21,843 nucleotides of DNA from JAPEKQ01 sp964597945 (GTDB taxonomy: Bacteria > Joyebacterota > Joyebacteria > Joyebacterales > Joyebacteraceae). A model generated the notes under the pieces. It was given only the letters and a program-made list of their open reading frames with translations. It had not been told where the DNA came from and made no database searches. Where the stretch lies: NCBI GenBank assembly GCA_964597945.1, contig CAZRAD010000030.1, forward strand, positions 1 through 21,843. Reading direction: 5' to 3'. Position 1 is the first letter of the stretch. Each line of letters starts with the position of its first letter. Positions 13,056-20,901 of the stretch are shown here, piece after piece. The translations under genes and the position numbers were made by a program.

Positions 13056-14670
13056 CGGTGCGAACGGAGCGACTGAGCCCCGTCGAGACGCGATCCAGCG
13101 ACTTGCCGAGATCGTGTCACGCGGTCACGCCGCCGTGACCGTGTTGATCGAAGATCTCCATGGCGGGTCCAACGAGCCGATGGACGTGCGGCCTTTCGGG
13201 GATGAAACGGCGAACACGTGGGCCGAACAGATCGCCGATGCATTGGGCGACGTGCGTGGAAGAGTTGTGGCGGTGACGGCGCAGCGACCCGCGCTGGCGG
13301 CGCGGATCGTTCTCGGTCTGGCGGAACGGTTTGTCGACACGGGGACTCCCGTTACGGTCGTGGACGGTTCGATCGAGGAGCCCGTCTTCGCAAAGGGACT
13401 CCCGGAGGACGGGGACGAGGGTCTCGTGGACGCCGTGCTCTTCGGCGTATCGAGTTCGACCGTCGCGAGGAGGACGCTCATGCACGGCGTGCGCCTCGTA
13501 ACGGCCGGCTCGTATCCGATCTCCGTTCCGGCGGTCCTCGGCGCGGATGCGTATCGCACAACGCTTGAAAAACTCGCGCGCGAGGACGCAACGGTTCTCG
13601 TCGTTCTTCCCGCATCCTACGCGGCCGTCGCGGCTGCCGCATCCTCTCAGCTCGTTATCGTCGGCCGCGATCTCCCGGTCCTGGAGCGACTCACTCGCGA
13701 CCTGCGATCCACCGCAGATCTTCGTGATGTCCGCTTCGTGGCCGTGCTCTCGGCGCCCGAGCCGGCTCCGCTGGATGAGGCGCCCCCGCCGCATACGCCC
13801 GACCAGGAGGTTCACACGCCCGAGGTGCCGTCCTCGGATGCCGAGGAGGACGTCGATGGAGCGGTGCCGAGCGAGGCGGCGAGCGCGGACGGCGAGACGG
13901 GAGGAGCCGAGGAGGTGGTGAGCAAACCGGTTCCCGACGACGGGGTTCCCGTTGATGACGTAGCGCGGAGACCGGCGCTCGTCACGGCGAACACGGCGTT
14001 CGTTCCCGACTCTGCTTCCCAACCCCCGGACGATCCCGCCCCCAACGGGGGGAGGCCGACCGGACGCAGGTGGGGCGCTCTGATCACCGTCATCGTGGTT
14101 CTTCTCATCGCCGGTGTGGCCTGGCGAACGGGAATCCTCGATGCCGTTCTGACCGACGACGACAGTGCCCCGGTCGCGGTGGTGACACCCGAGGATGCTG
14201 AGACGGAGGCGGAGGCGGTCATGGAGCCGGCGCTGCTGGACTCGTCAACGGTCTCGGCCGACGACTCGGAGCTGCCGACGGCAGGGACTCCGGAGGCAGT
14301 GACTCCGGAGGCGCAGACGCGGGACTGGCGCGCCCTGGCGGTCTCGGAGGCGGTGCCGGGACGATACGTCGTCTTCACGAGCTCACACCGGCTCATCAGC
14401 GCGGCGGAACGTGATGCCGACACGCTGGAGCGAAGAGGATTCCCTTCGAGAGTGGTGGATGTGGAGATTCCGGAACGCGGCATGTGGCACCGCGTCGCGG
14501 TGGACGCCGGGTTCAGAACGCTTGACGATACGCGAGAACTGCTTGACATCATGAAGGAAGTCGGTTACGAAGGGGCCTGGATAGAGCGCCTTCGGAAGCC
14601 GGAGCTTCCGGTGGTCGCCCCTCCGGACACGTCCGAACGCTGGATGGACGAGGACACCATACCACAATAG
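13042..14670 (+). CDS. SPOR-domain membrane protein with degenerate P-loop (BY-kinase/ParA-like) domain
   Basis: A 542-residue bitopic protein. Residues 72-240 follow the fold order of BY-kinase/ParA-type P-loop proteins: VVAVTA (75-80), a loop QRPALAAR where relatives have RPGEGKS, helix, VTVVDGS (104-110), then GLVDAVLFG, a G-x-RLVTAG segment (149-156), and VLVVLPAS (185-192) where the Walker B aspartate would be. The Walker lysine and that aspartate are both missing, so ATP hydrolysis is unlikely. An acidic Pro/Glu-rich linker (240-335), one membrane helix (about 344-362), another linker, and a SPOR domain (about 438-515, RYVVFTSSHR to GYEGAWIERL) follow. SPOR domains bind denuded glycan at division septa, so the C-terminus should be periplasmic. 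The layout recalls DamX. AGAGGA favours ATG 13042; ATG 13039 is possible. It sits between selA and smc. Confidence 0.78.
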   Translation: MTPSDGANGATEPRRDAIQRLAEIVSRGHAAVTVLIEDLHGGSNEPMDVRPFGDETANTWAEQIADALGDVRGRVVAVTAQRPALAARIVLGLAERFVDTGTPVTVVDGSIEEPVFAKGLPEDGDEGLVDAVLFGVSSSTVARRTLMHGVRLVTAGSYPISVPAVLGADAYRTTLEKLAREDATVLVVLPASYAAVAAAASSQLVIVGRDLPVLERLTRDLRSTADLRDVRFVAVLSAPEPAPLDEAPPPHTPDQEVHTPEVPSSDAEEDVDGAVPSEAASADGETGGAEEVVSKPVPDDGVPVDDVARRPALVTANTAFVPDSASQPPDDPAPNGGRPTGRRWGALITVIVVLLIAGVAWRTGILDAVLTDDDSAPVAVVTPEDAETEAEAVMEPALLDSSTVSADDSELPTAGTPEAVTPEAQTRDWRALAVSEAVPGRYVVFTSSHRLISAAERDADTLERRGFPSRVVDVEIPERGMWHRVAVDAGFRTLDDTRELLDIMKEVGYEGAWIERLRKPELPVVAPPDTSERWMDEDTIPQ

Positions 14671-14703
14671 CAACGATCCTATCGAACAGAGCCAGGGGGA
14701 GCA

Positions 14704-17700
14704 GTGTACCTCGACAAGCTCGAGATCTACGGTTTCAAATCGTTCGCGCACAAGCTGACGCTGGAGTTCGGCCCCGGGATCACCGGCGTCGTCGGACCCA
14801 ACGGTTGCGGAAAAACGAACGTGGCGGACGCTATCCGCTGGGTTCTTGGCGAGCAGAGCGCGTCCGAGCTCAGAGGGTCCAGCATGGCCGACGTGGTCTT
14901 CAACGGCACTAAGAAGCGCCGCCGCCTGGGCCGCGCCGAGGTGAACCTCACCATCGACAACTCGGGCGGCTACCTCCCGACCGACTACTCGAGCGTCGTG
15001 ATCGGGCGGAAGGTCTACCGCTCCGGAGAGAGCGAGTACCTGATCAACAAGACCCCGTGCCGGCTGCGCGATATCAACGATCTCTTCCTCGATACGGGCA
15101 TCGGGACGAGGACGTACTCGCTCATCGAGCGCAAGATGGTCGACTCCGTCCTCTCTGACTCCGCGGGCCACCGGCGGTTCATGTTCGAAGAGGCCGCCGG
15201 GATCATGAAGTACAAGGTGCGAAAGCGCTCGACGCTCAACAAACTTGCCGCGACCGAGGCGGACATGCAGCGTGTCGCGGACATCATCAGTGAGGTCGAG
15301 AAGCAGGTACGCTCGCTCAAGCGTCAGCTTGCACAGGCGAGGCGGCATCGACGGTACACCGATGATCTCACGCGTCTCGAGGTGGGACTGGCCAGACGCG
15401 ACTATGGAGAGTGGGACTCCGAGCGGGCCACGGCGCTCGAGCACGCAGGCGACCTTCGATCTCGCATTTCGGCTTTCGGCGAGCTTCTCGATCGTGACGA
15501 CTCTGCCACGCGGGAGGCACGCGCGGCGCTGACATCACACGAAGAGACGCTCGCTGGTCTGGATGAGGAGGTCGCGGCGATCGACGGTGAGGCCCGCGGT
15601 CTCGCCGACGGGCTCCTCGTTGCGCGTGAACGAAGCCGCGCGGCGCAGCGCCGAGTGCAGGAACTTGTTCCGGAGATCACCGCACTTCGCGAGGAGCTCG
15701 ACCGCGCCAAGGAGCAGATCCATCGGCTCGATGAATCGCTCGCCGGGGCAGGCACCGCCGCCGAGGAGAGAGACGCCGGGCTCTCGGAGAAGCGCGCGGC
15801 GCTCAAGCGTATCGACCGAGAGTACTGGGATGTCAAGAAGTCGCTCGCCGGTCACAAGCAGACGCGTCTCGAGGGACTGGAGAGTTCGGCCGGTCTCAAG
15901 GGTGAACTCGAGAGCTACCGGACCCGGTTGAATGACCTGATCGAGGAGCATTCGGAGATAGAGTCTGCTCTGTCGGAGGCGCGGAGCGAGCTGTCGAACA
16001 GGGAATCGAGGATTCTCGAGGCGCTTGAGGAGGAGAAGCGCTTCTCCGGCGCCGCGCAGCAGTCGCGTGCCGCCGAGAAATCGACCGAGAGCGACCTCGA
16101 CATGGCGCGCGAGGCTCTCCTCACGTCGCGCGAGGGCAAGACGCGCGCAGAGGGTGAACTGGAGGCGGCGCAGCACAAGCTGATCCTGCTCAAGGAGATG
16201 CGCGACGGCTACGGCGGGTTCGCAGCCGGGGTCCGCGCACTCCTGACCGATCGATCGCATGACCTACCGGGACTCCGAGGAACGGTGGCTGATGTCATCG
16301 ATGTTGATCCAACGGCTGCAGCCGCGGTCGAATCGGCGCTGGCCGGCGCGGCGCAGTACGTAGTTGCGGACAGCAGGGCGGACGCGCGCAGAGCGCTCGA
16401 TCATCTGGGAACGCATGAGCGCGGGCGCGCGACATTCGTGCCGATCAACGAGATCTCGATGGTACACGTCCGCCGGATCCCTGAGACGATCCTCGCGTCG
16501 CCCGCCGTTCTGGGGAGCGCGGCCTCATTCGTAACGTGTGAGGAGGCGCTCCGTCCGATGGTGGAGCTGCTGCTCGAGGGAGCCGTCGTGGTCCGCGACC
16601 TCGACACGGCCGTTGAGATGGCCGGGCGACACCCCGACCGCGGCGTGACCTATGTCACGAACGCCGGTGAGGCAGTCAGCGCGGAGGGGCTCATTACCGG
16701 AGGGGGCGGCGGGAACGCCGAGGCCGGCCTGTTGCGCCGCAAGGAGCGAGTCGCCGAGGCGGAGCGCGAGGTGGGCAGACTTCAGCAGCTGCTCATCGAC
16801 ACAACACGGCTGGAAGGTGAGGCCCGGGAAGCTCTCGGGCGACTGACCGTGGAGTCCCGGGAGCGCGGGGAGCGGACCGAGCAGGCCGAAGCCGATCTCT
16901 GGGAGGCCAAACGGAGACTGACAGAGCTCGAGCTGGCCAAGTCGAGCGCGGGTGACCGTGTCGATGAGCTCGCCGGTCGTCGTGATGCGCTCGGCATCAG
17001 GATGCGTGACGCCCGCACCGAGATCGAGGCGCTCGCATCCCGCCTCGCTCAGCTGTCGAAGGGCGAAGACGAGATCGGTGAGCGGCTTGAGGATCTCCAG
17101 CGCCGCTACACGGAACTCGAGACGGCCCGCGAGGCCGCCATCGAGGCACAGCGGGTGGCCGAGCTCGAGGCCGCATCGGCCGGCGCGACTCTCAAGCAGG
17201 TTCAGACGGAACACGCGCAGCTCACCGAGCGTGCGGCCGCTGCGGAGGCCGCCATCGAGCGCAAGACTGCCGAGAACACCGACCACGGAGAGGCTATAGC
17301 CGAACTCACCGCGAAGCTCGAAGAGGACGGCCGCAGGCTTGAGAGTGTGACCACGCGGATGAGCGAGCTCAAGAACCGACGCGATTCAGTCCGTGAGGAG
17401 ACGCGAAGGCTCCGGACGCAGCTCGACGAGGTCGAGGGGACAAGTCGGACAGTCCGCGAGGAGCGAGACGCGATACAGCGCGAGCTGCACGAGATAGAAC
17501 TCCGAGATACCGAGATCAGAGGCCGCTCCGAGGCGTTGCGCGACAGGATTCTCGAGGACTACTCGGTCGATATCGCCGAGGAGGCAGCGCCGGTTCATCG
17601 CGATGACCCCTCAGATGAGAGGCCTGAGACGACGGGGACCGTCGACGCTCCCGAGGACGCGACTGACGCTCCCGAGGACGCGACCGATGACGGACGCTCC

Positions 17701-18444
17701 GGTCACCATTCGGTCGCTCTGATGATGGACGAGAGCGATGAGCCCGTCGACTGGGACCACACGCGACAGGAGGTTGAGCGTCTCAAGGCGCGGTTGCGCT
17801 CCATGGGGCCGGTGAACCTTCTGGCGCTCGACGAGTACGACGAGGAGAGCAAGCGGCTCGAGTTCCTCGAGGCGCAGTTCGAGGATCTGGAGAGGTCGAA
17901 AGCCTCGCTTATTGAGGCGATCGACGAGATCAACAAGGCAGCGAGACGCATGTTCGTCGAGACGTTCGAACTGGTTCGGCAGAACTTCGTCAACATGTTC
18001 CAGCGCCTGTTCGAGGGTGGCGAGGCGGACCTGCGACTTCTCGATCCTGACGATCCTCTCGAATCACCGATCGAGATCGTAGCCAGTCCGCGCGAGAAGA
18101 AGCTCGGCCGTCTCAGTCTTCTGTCGGGCGGTGAGCGAGCGCTGACGGCGATCGCGCTCCTCTTCGCCATCTATCTGGTGAAGCCCTCGCCGTTCTGCAT
18201 CCTGGATGAGGTCGACGCGCCACTCGACGACGCGAACGTGCGCCGCTTCATCAAGATGCTCAAGGAGTTCTCGGAGCGTACGCAGTTCATCATCATCACG
18301 CATAACAAGGTCACGATGGCGGCCACGGACCGGCTCTACGGTGTCACAATGGAGGAGTCGGGGGTATCGAAGGTCGTCTCCGTCCGACTGGACGCAATGG
18401 GGAACGAGGTAGATCGTGAGGAGATCGCTTACGAAGCTGTTTAG
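14704..18444 (+). CDS. smc: Chromosome segregation ATPase SMC
   Basis: The 1246-residue protein forms the core of the bacterial condensin complex. The N-terminal head has YGFKSFAHK and Walker A GPNGCGKTN (31-39; Thr38 where most SMCs have Ser). Residues about 170-500 and 665-960 form the two coiled-coil arms. A hinge (about 500-665) carries GGFAAGVRALL and ends in a GLITGGGGG run. The C-terminal head has the signature LSGGERALTA (1140-1149) and Walker B FCILDEVDAPLDDAN. An acidic insert of about 58 residues (959-1016) with a VDAPEDAT-DAPEDAT duplication lies before the second head. GTG is the start, with AGGGGGAG just upstream. ftsY overlaps its end by 29 bases, as smc-ftsY pairs do in Bacillus and others. 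No scpA or scpB is nearby. Confidence 0.97.
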   Translation: MYLDKLEIYGFKSFAHKLTLEFGPGITGVVGPNGCGKTNVADAIRWVLGEQSASELRGSSMADVVFNGTKKRRRLGRAEVNLTIDNSGGYLPTDYSSVVIGRKVYRSGESEYLINKTPCRLRDINDLFLDTGIGTRTYSLIERKMVDSVLSDSAGHRRFMFEEAAGIMKYKVRKRSTLNKLAATEADMQRVADIISEVEKQVRSLKRQLAQARRHRRYTDDLTRLEVGLARRDYGEWDSERATALEHAGDLRSRISAFGELLDRDDSATREARAALTSHEETLAGLDEEVAAIDGEARGLADGLLVARERSRAAQRRVQELVPEITALREELDRAKEQIHRLDESLAGAGTAAEERDAGLSEKRAALKRIDREYWDVKKSLAGHKQTRLEGLESSAGLKGELESYRTRLNDLIEEHSEIESALSEARSELSNRESRILEALEEEKRFSGAAQQSRAAEKSTESDLDMAREALLTSREGKTRAEGELEAAQHKLILLKEMRDGYGGFAAGVRALLTDRSHDLPGLRGTVADVIDVDPTAAAAVESALAGAAQYVVADSRADARRALDHLGTHERGRATFVPINEISMVHVRRIPETILASPAVLGSAASFVTCEEALRPMVELLLEGAVVVRDLDTAVEMAGRHPDRGVTYVTNAGEAVSAEGLITGGGGGNAEAGLLRRKERVAEAEREVGRLQQLLIDTTRLEGEAREALGRLTVESRERGERTEQAEADLWEAKRRLTELELAKSSAGDRVDELAGRRDALGIRMRDARTEIEALASRLAQLSKGEDEIGERLEDLQRRYTELETAREAAIEAQRVAELEAASAGATLKQVQTEHAQLTERAAAAEAAIERKTAENTDHGEAIAELTAKLEEDGRRLESVTTRMSELKNRRDSVREETRRLRTQLDEVEGTSRTVREERDAIQRELHEIELRDTEIRGRSEALRDRILEDYSVDIAEEAAPVHRDDPSDERPETTGTVDAPEDATDAPEDATDDGRSGHHSVALMMDESDEPVDWDHTRQEVERLKARLRSMGPVNLLALDEYDEESKRLEFLEAQFEDLERSKASLIEAIDEINKAARRMFVETFELVRQNFVNMFQRLFEGGEADLRLLDPDDPLESPIEIVASPREKKLGRLSLLSGGERALTAIALLFAIYLVKPSPFCILDEVDAPLDDANVRRFIKMLKEFSERTQFIIITHNKVTMAATDRLYGVTMEESGVSKVVSVRLDAMGNEVDREEIAYEAV
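17644..17685 (+). repeat. 21-bp in-frame tandem duplication inside smc
   Basis: GACGCTCCCGAGGACGCGAC is repeated at 17644-17664 and 17665-17685, differing only in the last base (T or C). It encodes DAPEDAT twice within the acidic insert before the C-terminal head. The copies look recent and keep the frame. Confidence 0.9.
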
Positions 18445-19396
18445 CGGTCTGTCCAGGACACGCGAAGCGATCGTCGATGGGATTCAGCGCGCGCTCCATG
18501 GTGGGCGCGCGCTTGACGATGAGGCCCTGGCCGGCATCGAGGAGACGCTGATCGCCGCCGATGTGGGAGTCGAGACGTCTCTCTATCTCGTGGAACGTCT
18601 CCGCGACGCTGCGCGTGACATGGAGACGACCGATCCGGACACGATCGTCGCGTTTCTCGCCGGCGAGATACGGAGTCTCTTCACGGGCGGTATCGCGACC
18701 GCTGCTGGGGGAGAGACATCCGTGAGCGCGGGTCTGACCATGGATCCCGGCACCGAGGAGAGCCACCGGCCACGGGTGACCATGGTCGTCGGTGTCAACG
18801 GCACCGGGAAGACGACGACCATTGGGAAACTCGCGGGGTTGTTCCGGCGCGAGGGGGAGAGTGTCCTCCTTGCCGCGGCGGACACGTTCCGGGCGGCGGC
18901 CGGGGAACAGCTCCAGGTCTGGGCCGAGCGGACGGGCGCCGACTTCATCTTCGGTCAGCAGGGTGGTGACCCGGCGTCGGTAGCGTACGACGCGGCAGAG
19001 GCCGCCGTCTCCCGAGGCGCCGATCATCTTCTCATCGACACCGCCGGACGACTCCATACCCAGAAGAACCTGATAGCGGAACTCGCAAAGATACGCCGCG
19101 TCGTCGAGAAGCGCGTGCCGGGAGCTCCGGACGACGTACTCCTCGTGGTCGACGCGAATACGGGTCAGAACGCGCTCTCACAGGCCCGCCTCTTCGATGA
19201 GGCCGTCGGCCTGTCGGGGATCGTGCTCACCAAGCTCGACGGGACCGCGCGCGGCGGTATCGTTGTCGCAATCGCAAGGGAGCTGGCGATCCCGGTGCGA
19301 TTCGTAGGCGTGGGTGAGGGGCTTGAGGACATAGCGCGCTTCGACGCCGAGGAGTTCGCACGGGGGCTCTTCCCGACGGAGAGCGACGCCTCTTGA
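18416..19396 (+). CDS. ftsY: Signal recognition particle receptor FtsY
   Basis: FtsY is the SRP-receptor GTPase that delivers ribosomes making membrane proteins to SecYEG. The 326-residue protein has an N domain with four helices (1-95), then GVNGTGKTTTIGKLA (126-140, G1), DTFRAAAGEQL (156-166, G2), DTAGR (208-212, G3), TKLDGTARGG (272-281, G4) and GVGE (298-301, G5). Only about 20 residues precede the N domain, so the long acidic A domain of E. coli FtsY is absent. A short stretch of about 20 residues (92-118), longer than usual, links N and G. The GTG start overlaps smc by 29 bases with GAGGT upstream. It is the last gene of the selA-SPOR-smc-ftsY run. Confidence 0.97.
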   Translation: MRRSLTKLFSGLSRTREAIVDGIQRALHGGRALDDEALAGIEETLIAADVGVETSLYLVERLRDAARDMETTDPDTIVAFLAGEIRSLFTGGIATAAGGETSVSAGLTMDPGTEESHRPRVTMVVGVNGTGKTTTIGKLAGLFRREGESVLLAAADTFRAAAGEQLQVWAERTGADFIFGQQGGDPASVAYDAAEAAVSRGADHLLIDTAGRLHTQKNLIAELAKIRRVVEKRVPGAPDDVLLVVDANTGQNALSQARLFDEAVGLSGIVLTKLDGTARGGIVVAIARELAIPVRFVGVGEGLEDIARFDAEEFARGLFPTESDAS

Positions 19397-19414
19397 GGGT
19401 GCCCCGAAACACCT

Positions 19415-19438
19415 CCTCTCCGGAGGGGCCGGGAGAGG
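19415..19438 (+). other. Hairpin after ftsY
   Basis: CCTCTCC (19415-19421) pairs with GGAGAGG (19432-19438) around a ten-base loop, 18 bases after the ftsY stop. The same GAGAGG could pair instead with CCTCTC at 19450-19455. No T-run follows either form, so termination here is uncertain. Confidence 0.35.
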
Positions 19439-19484
19439 CTGTGAGACGACCTCTCGACCTTTCTGAGTTATCATTCACTGCGCA

Positions 19485-19513
19485 TTGACAGTCGGCCCCA
19501 TGCGTGGTAGATT
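19485..19513 (+). promoter_or_regulatory. Sigma-70 promoter of the riboflavin operon
   Basis: TTGACA (19485-19490, perfect -35) and TAGATT (19508-19513, -10) are separated by the ideal 17 bases. A start near 19520 would place the FMN riboswitch at the very beginning of the transcript. This is the best promoter match in the window. Confidence 0.85.
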
Positions 19514-19528
19514 CATACACAGACAGTC

Positions 19529-19644
19529 GTTCCTTCGGGGCGGGGTGCAATTCCCCACCGGCGGTCAAAGTCCGCGAGCGGGTCCTCCCGCAGAGCCTGT
19601 GGAATCCAGGCGCCGACAGTGAGAGTCTGGATGGAAGAAGGAAC
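19529..19644 (+). ncRNA. FMN riboswitch (RFN element)
   Basis: The closing stem GTTCCTTC (19529-19536) pairs with GAAGGAAC (19637-19644). Inside are the RFN hallmark blocks: GGGGCGGGGTGCAATTCCCC, ACCGGCGGT, AAAGTCCGCGAGCGG, GAATCCAGGCGCCGACAGT and GAGAGTCTGGATGGAAG. FMN binding is expected to turn off the downstream riboflavin genes. Its place between promoter and ribD fits exactly. Confidence 0.97.
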
Positions 19645-19677
19645 CGCGAGCGGGGCCGCCGACGCCTCGTTCCCGTA

Positions 19678-19706
19678 CGCCCCGAAATCGCGGGGCGTTT
19701 TCTTTT
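19678..19706 (+). terminator. Intrinsic terminator: expression platform of the FMN riboswitch
   Basis: CGCCCCG (19678-19684) pairs with CGGGGCG (19691-19697) around a six-base loop, followed by TTTTCTTTT (19698-19706). CGGGGC (19651-19656), just after the aptamer, can pair with GCCCCG (19679-19684) and would break the terminator, so it is a candidate antiterminator. The T-run abuts the ribD Shine-Dalgarno. Together they give transcriptional off-control by FMN. Confidence 0.9.
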
Positions 19707-19716
19707 GGAGGACGAC

Positions 19717-20901
19717 GTGACCCAGGACGTGCAACTCATGCGCGAGGCTATCTCACTGGCCGAACGCGGGCGCGGGCACACCAGCCCGAACCCACGCGTA
19801 GGCGCCGTGATCGTTCGCGACGGCAAGATCGTCGGGCGCGGATATCATGAGAGATACGGAGCTCCGCATGCAGAGGTCAACGCCATAGCCGACGCGGGGG
19901 AGGACGCCCGAGGCGCCGATCTGTTCGTCACCCTTGAGCCCTGCTGCGTCTGGGGAAACACTCCGCCGTGCACCGACACGATACTCCGTGCCGGCATCAG
20001 GCGAGTCGTCATACCGATCAACGACCCGAACCCGGATGTCGCCGGGCGTGGCATCGCGGTCCTACGCGAGGCCGGAGTCGTCGTCGAGATCGGATGCCTG
20101 GCAGATGAGGCGCGGCATCTCAACGCGCCGTACCTTCGGTTCCGCGAGACGGGACTCCCGTTGGTGACGCTGAAGCTGGCGGTGACGCTCGACGGACGGA
20201 TCACGACAGCGCGCTCAGATGACCGCTGGATAAGCAGCGAGCAGTCGCGCTTGCGGGTGCACGCGATGCGCGGCGGGAGCGATGCCGTTCTCGTCGGCAT
20301 CGAGACGGTGCTCGCCGACGATCCGGAACTGACGGACAGACGGACGGAACGAGCGAGCCGGCAGCCGGCGCGCATCGTGGCGGACTCACAACTTCGGATT
20401 CCCGTTGAGGGACGCCTGGTCTCGACCGCACGTGTGGAGCACACGGTCGTCGCGTGCCTGGACGACGAGACGCTCGCGACGAGAGCGGCCGCGCTCGAGA
20501 GCAGAGGCGTGGTGGTCTGGCGGCTTCCGCCGGCAGGGGATGGACGTCTGGACGCACTTGCCATGATGCGACGAGCGGCGCGCGAGGGTATCACAGACAT
20601 CCTCTGCGAGGGGGGGGCGACGCTTGGGACGGCGCTGCTCGACCAGCAGCTCGCCACGCGTCTCGCCGTCTTCGTTGCGCCGAAGCTGTCCGGAGCCGGC
20701 GGGGTCCCGGCGCTCGGAGACCTGCGCGGGAACACGCGGCTTGAAACGATCGTCTGGGAGCGGGTCGGTGACGACATGCTCCTCATGGCGTCGGTGCGCC
20801 CTGGCGCATCGACGCAGGACCAACCCAGAGAGAGAGACAGAGAGACATCGAGCCGAGAGGCTCCTCAGACCAAGGACGCGACAACGTGTTCACAGGGCTG
20901 A
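19717..20901 (+). CDS. ribD: Bifunctional riboflavin deaminase/reductase RibD
   Basis: RibD performs the second and third steps of riboflavin synthesis: deamination of the pyrimidine and NADPH-dependent reduction of the ribose. The 394-residue protein has a zinc deaminase domain (1-145; SPNPRVGAVIV at 23-33, HAEVNAI at 51-57, PCCVWGNTPPC at 75-85 giving Cys76 and Cys85). A reductase domain follows (about 148-362; KLAVTLDGRI, GSDAVLVGIETVLADDPELT, CEGGATLG at 297-304). A charged tail of about 30 residues follows. The frame is open upstream through the riboswitch, but GTG 19717 is chosen since GGAGG (19707-19711) is 5 bases away and just past the terminator. CVWG replaces the commoner CSHxG next to Cys76. 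It overlaps ribE by 16 bases. Confidence 0.96.
   Translation: MTQDVQLMREAISLAERGRGHTSPNPRVGAVIVRDGKIVGRGYHERYGAPHAEVNAIADAGEDARGADLFVTLEPCCVWGNTPPCTDTILRAGIRRVVIPINDPNPDVAGRGIAVLREAGVVVEIGCLADEARHLNAPYLRFRETGLPLVTLKLAVTLDGRITTARSDDRWISSEQSRLRVHAMRGGSDAVLVGIETVLADDPELTDRRTERASRQPARIVADSQLRIPVEGRLVSTARVEHTVVACLDDETLATRAAALESRGVVVWRLPPAGDGRLDALAMMRRAAREGITDILCEGGATLGTALLDQQLATRLAVFVAPKLSGAGGVPALGDLRGNTRLETIVWERVGDDMLLMASVRPGASTQDQPRERDRETSSREAPQTKDATTCSQG

Noticed and set aside
19504..19716. Extension of ribD through the riboswitch to 19504
   Set aside because: That segment is the FMN aptamer and terminator; GTG 19717 follows GGAGG directly.
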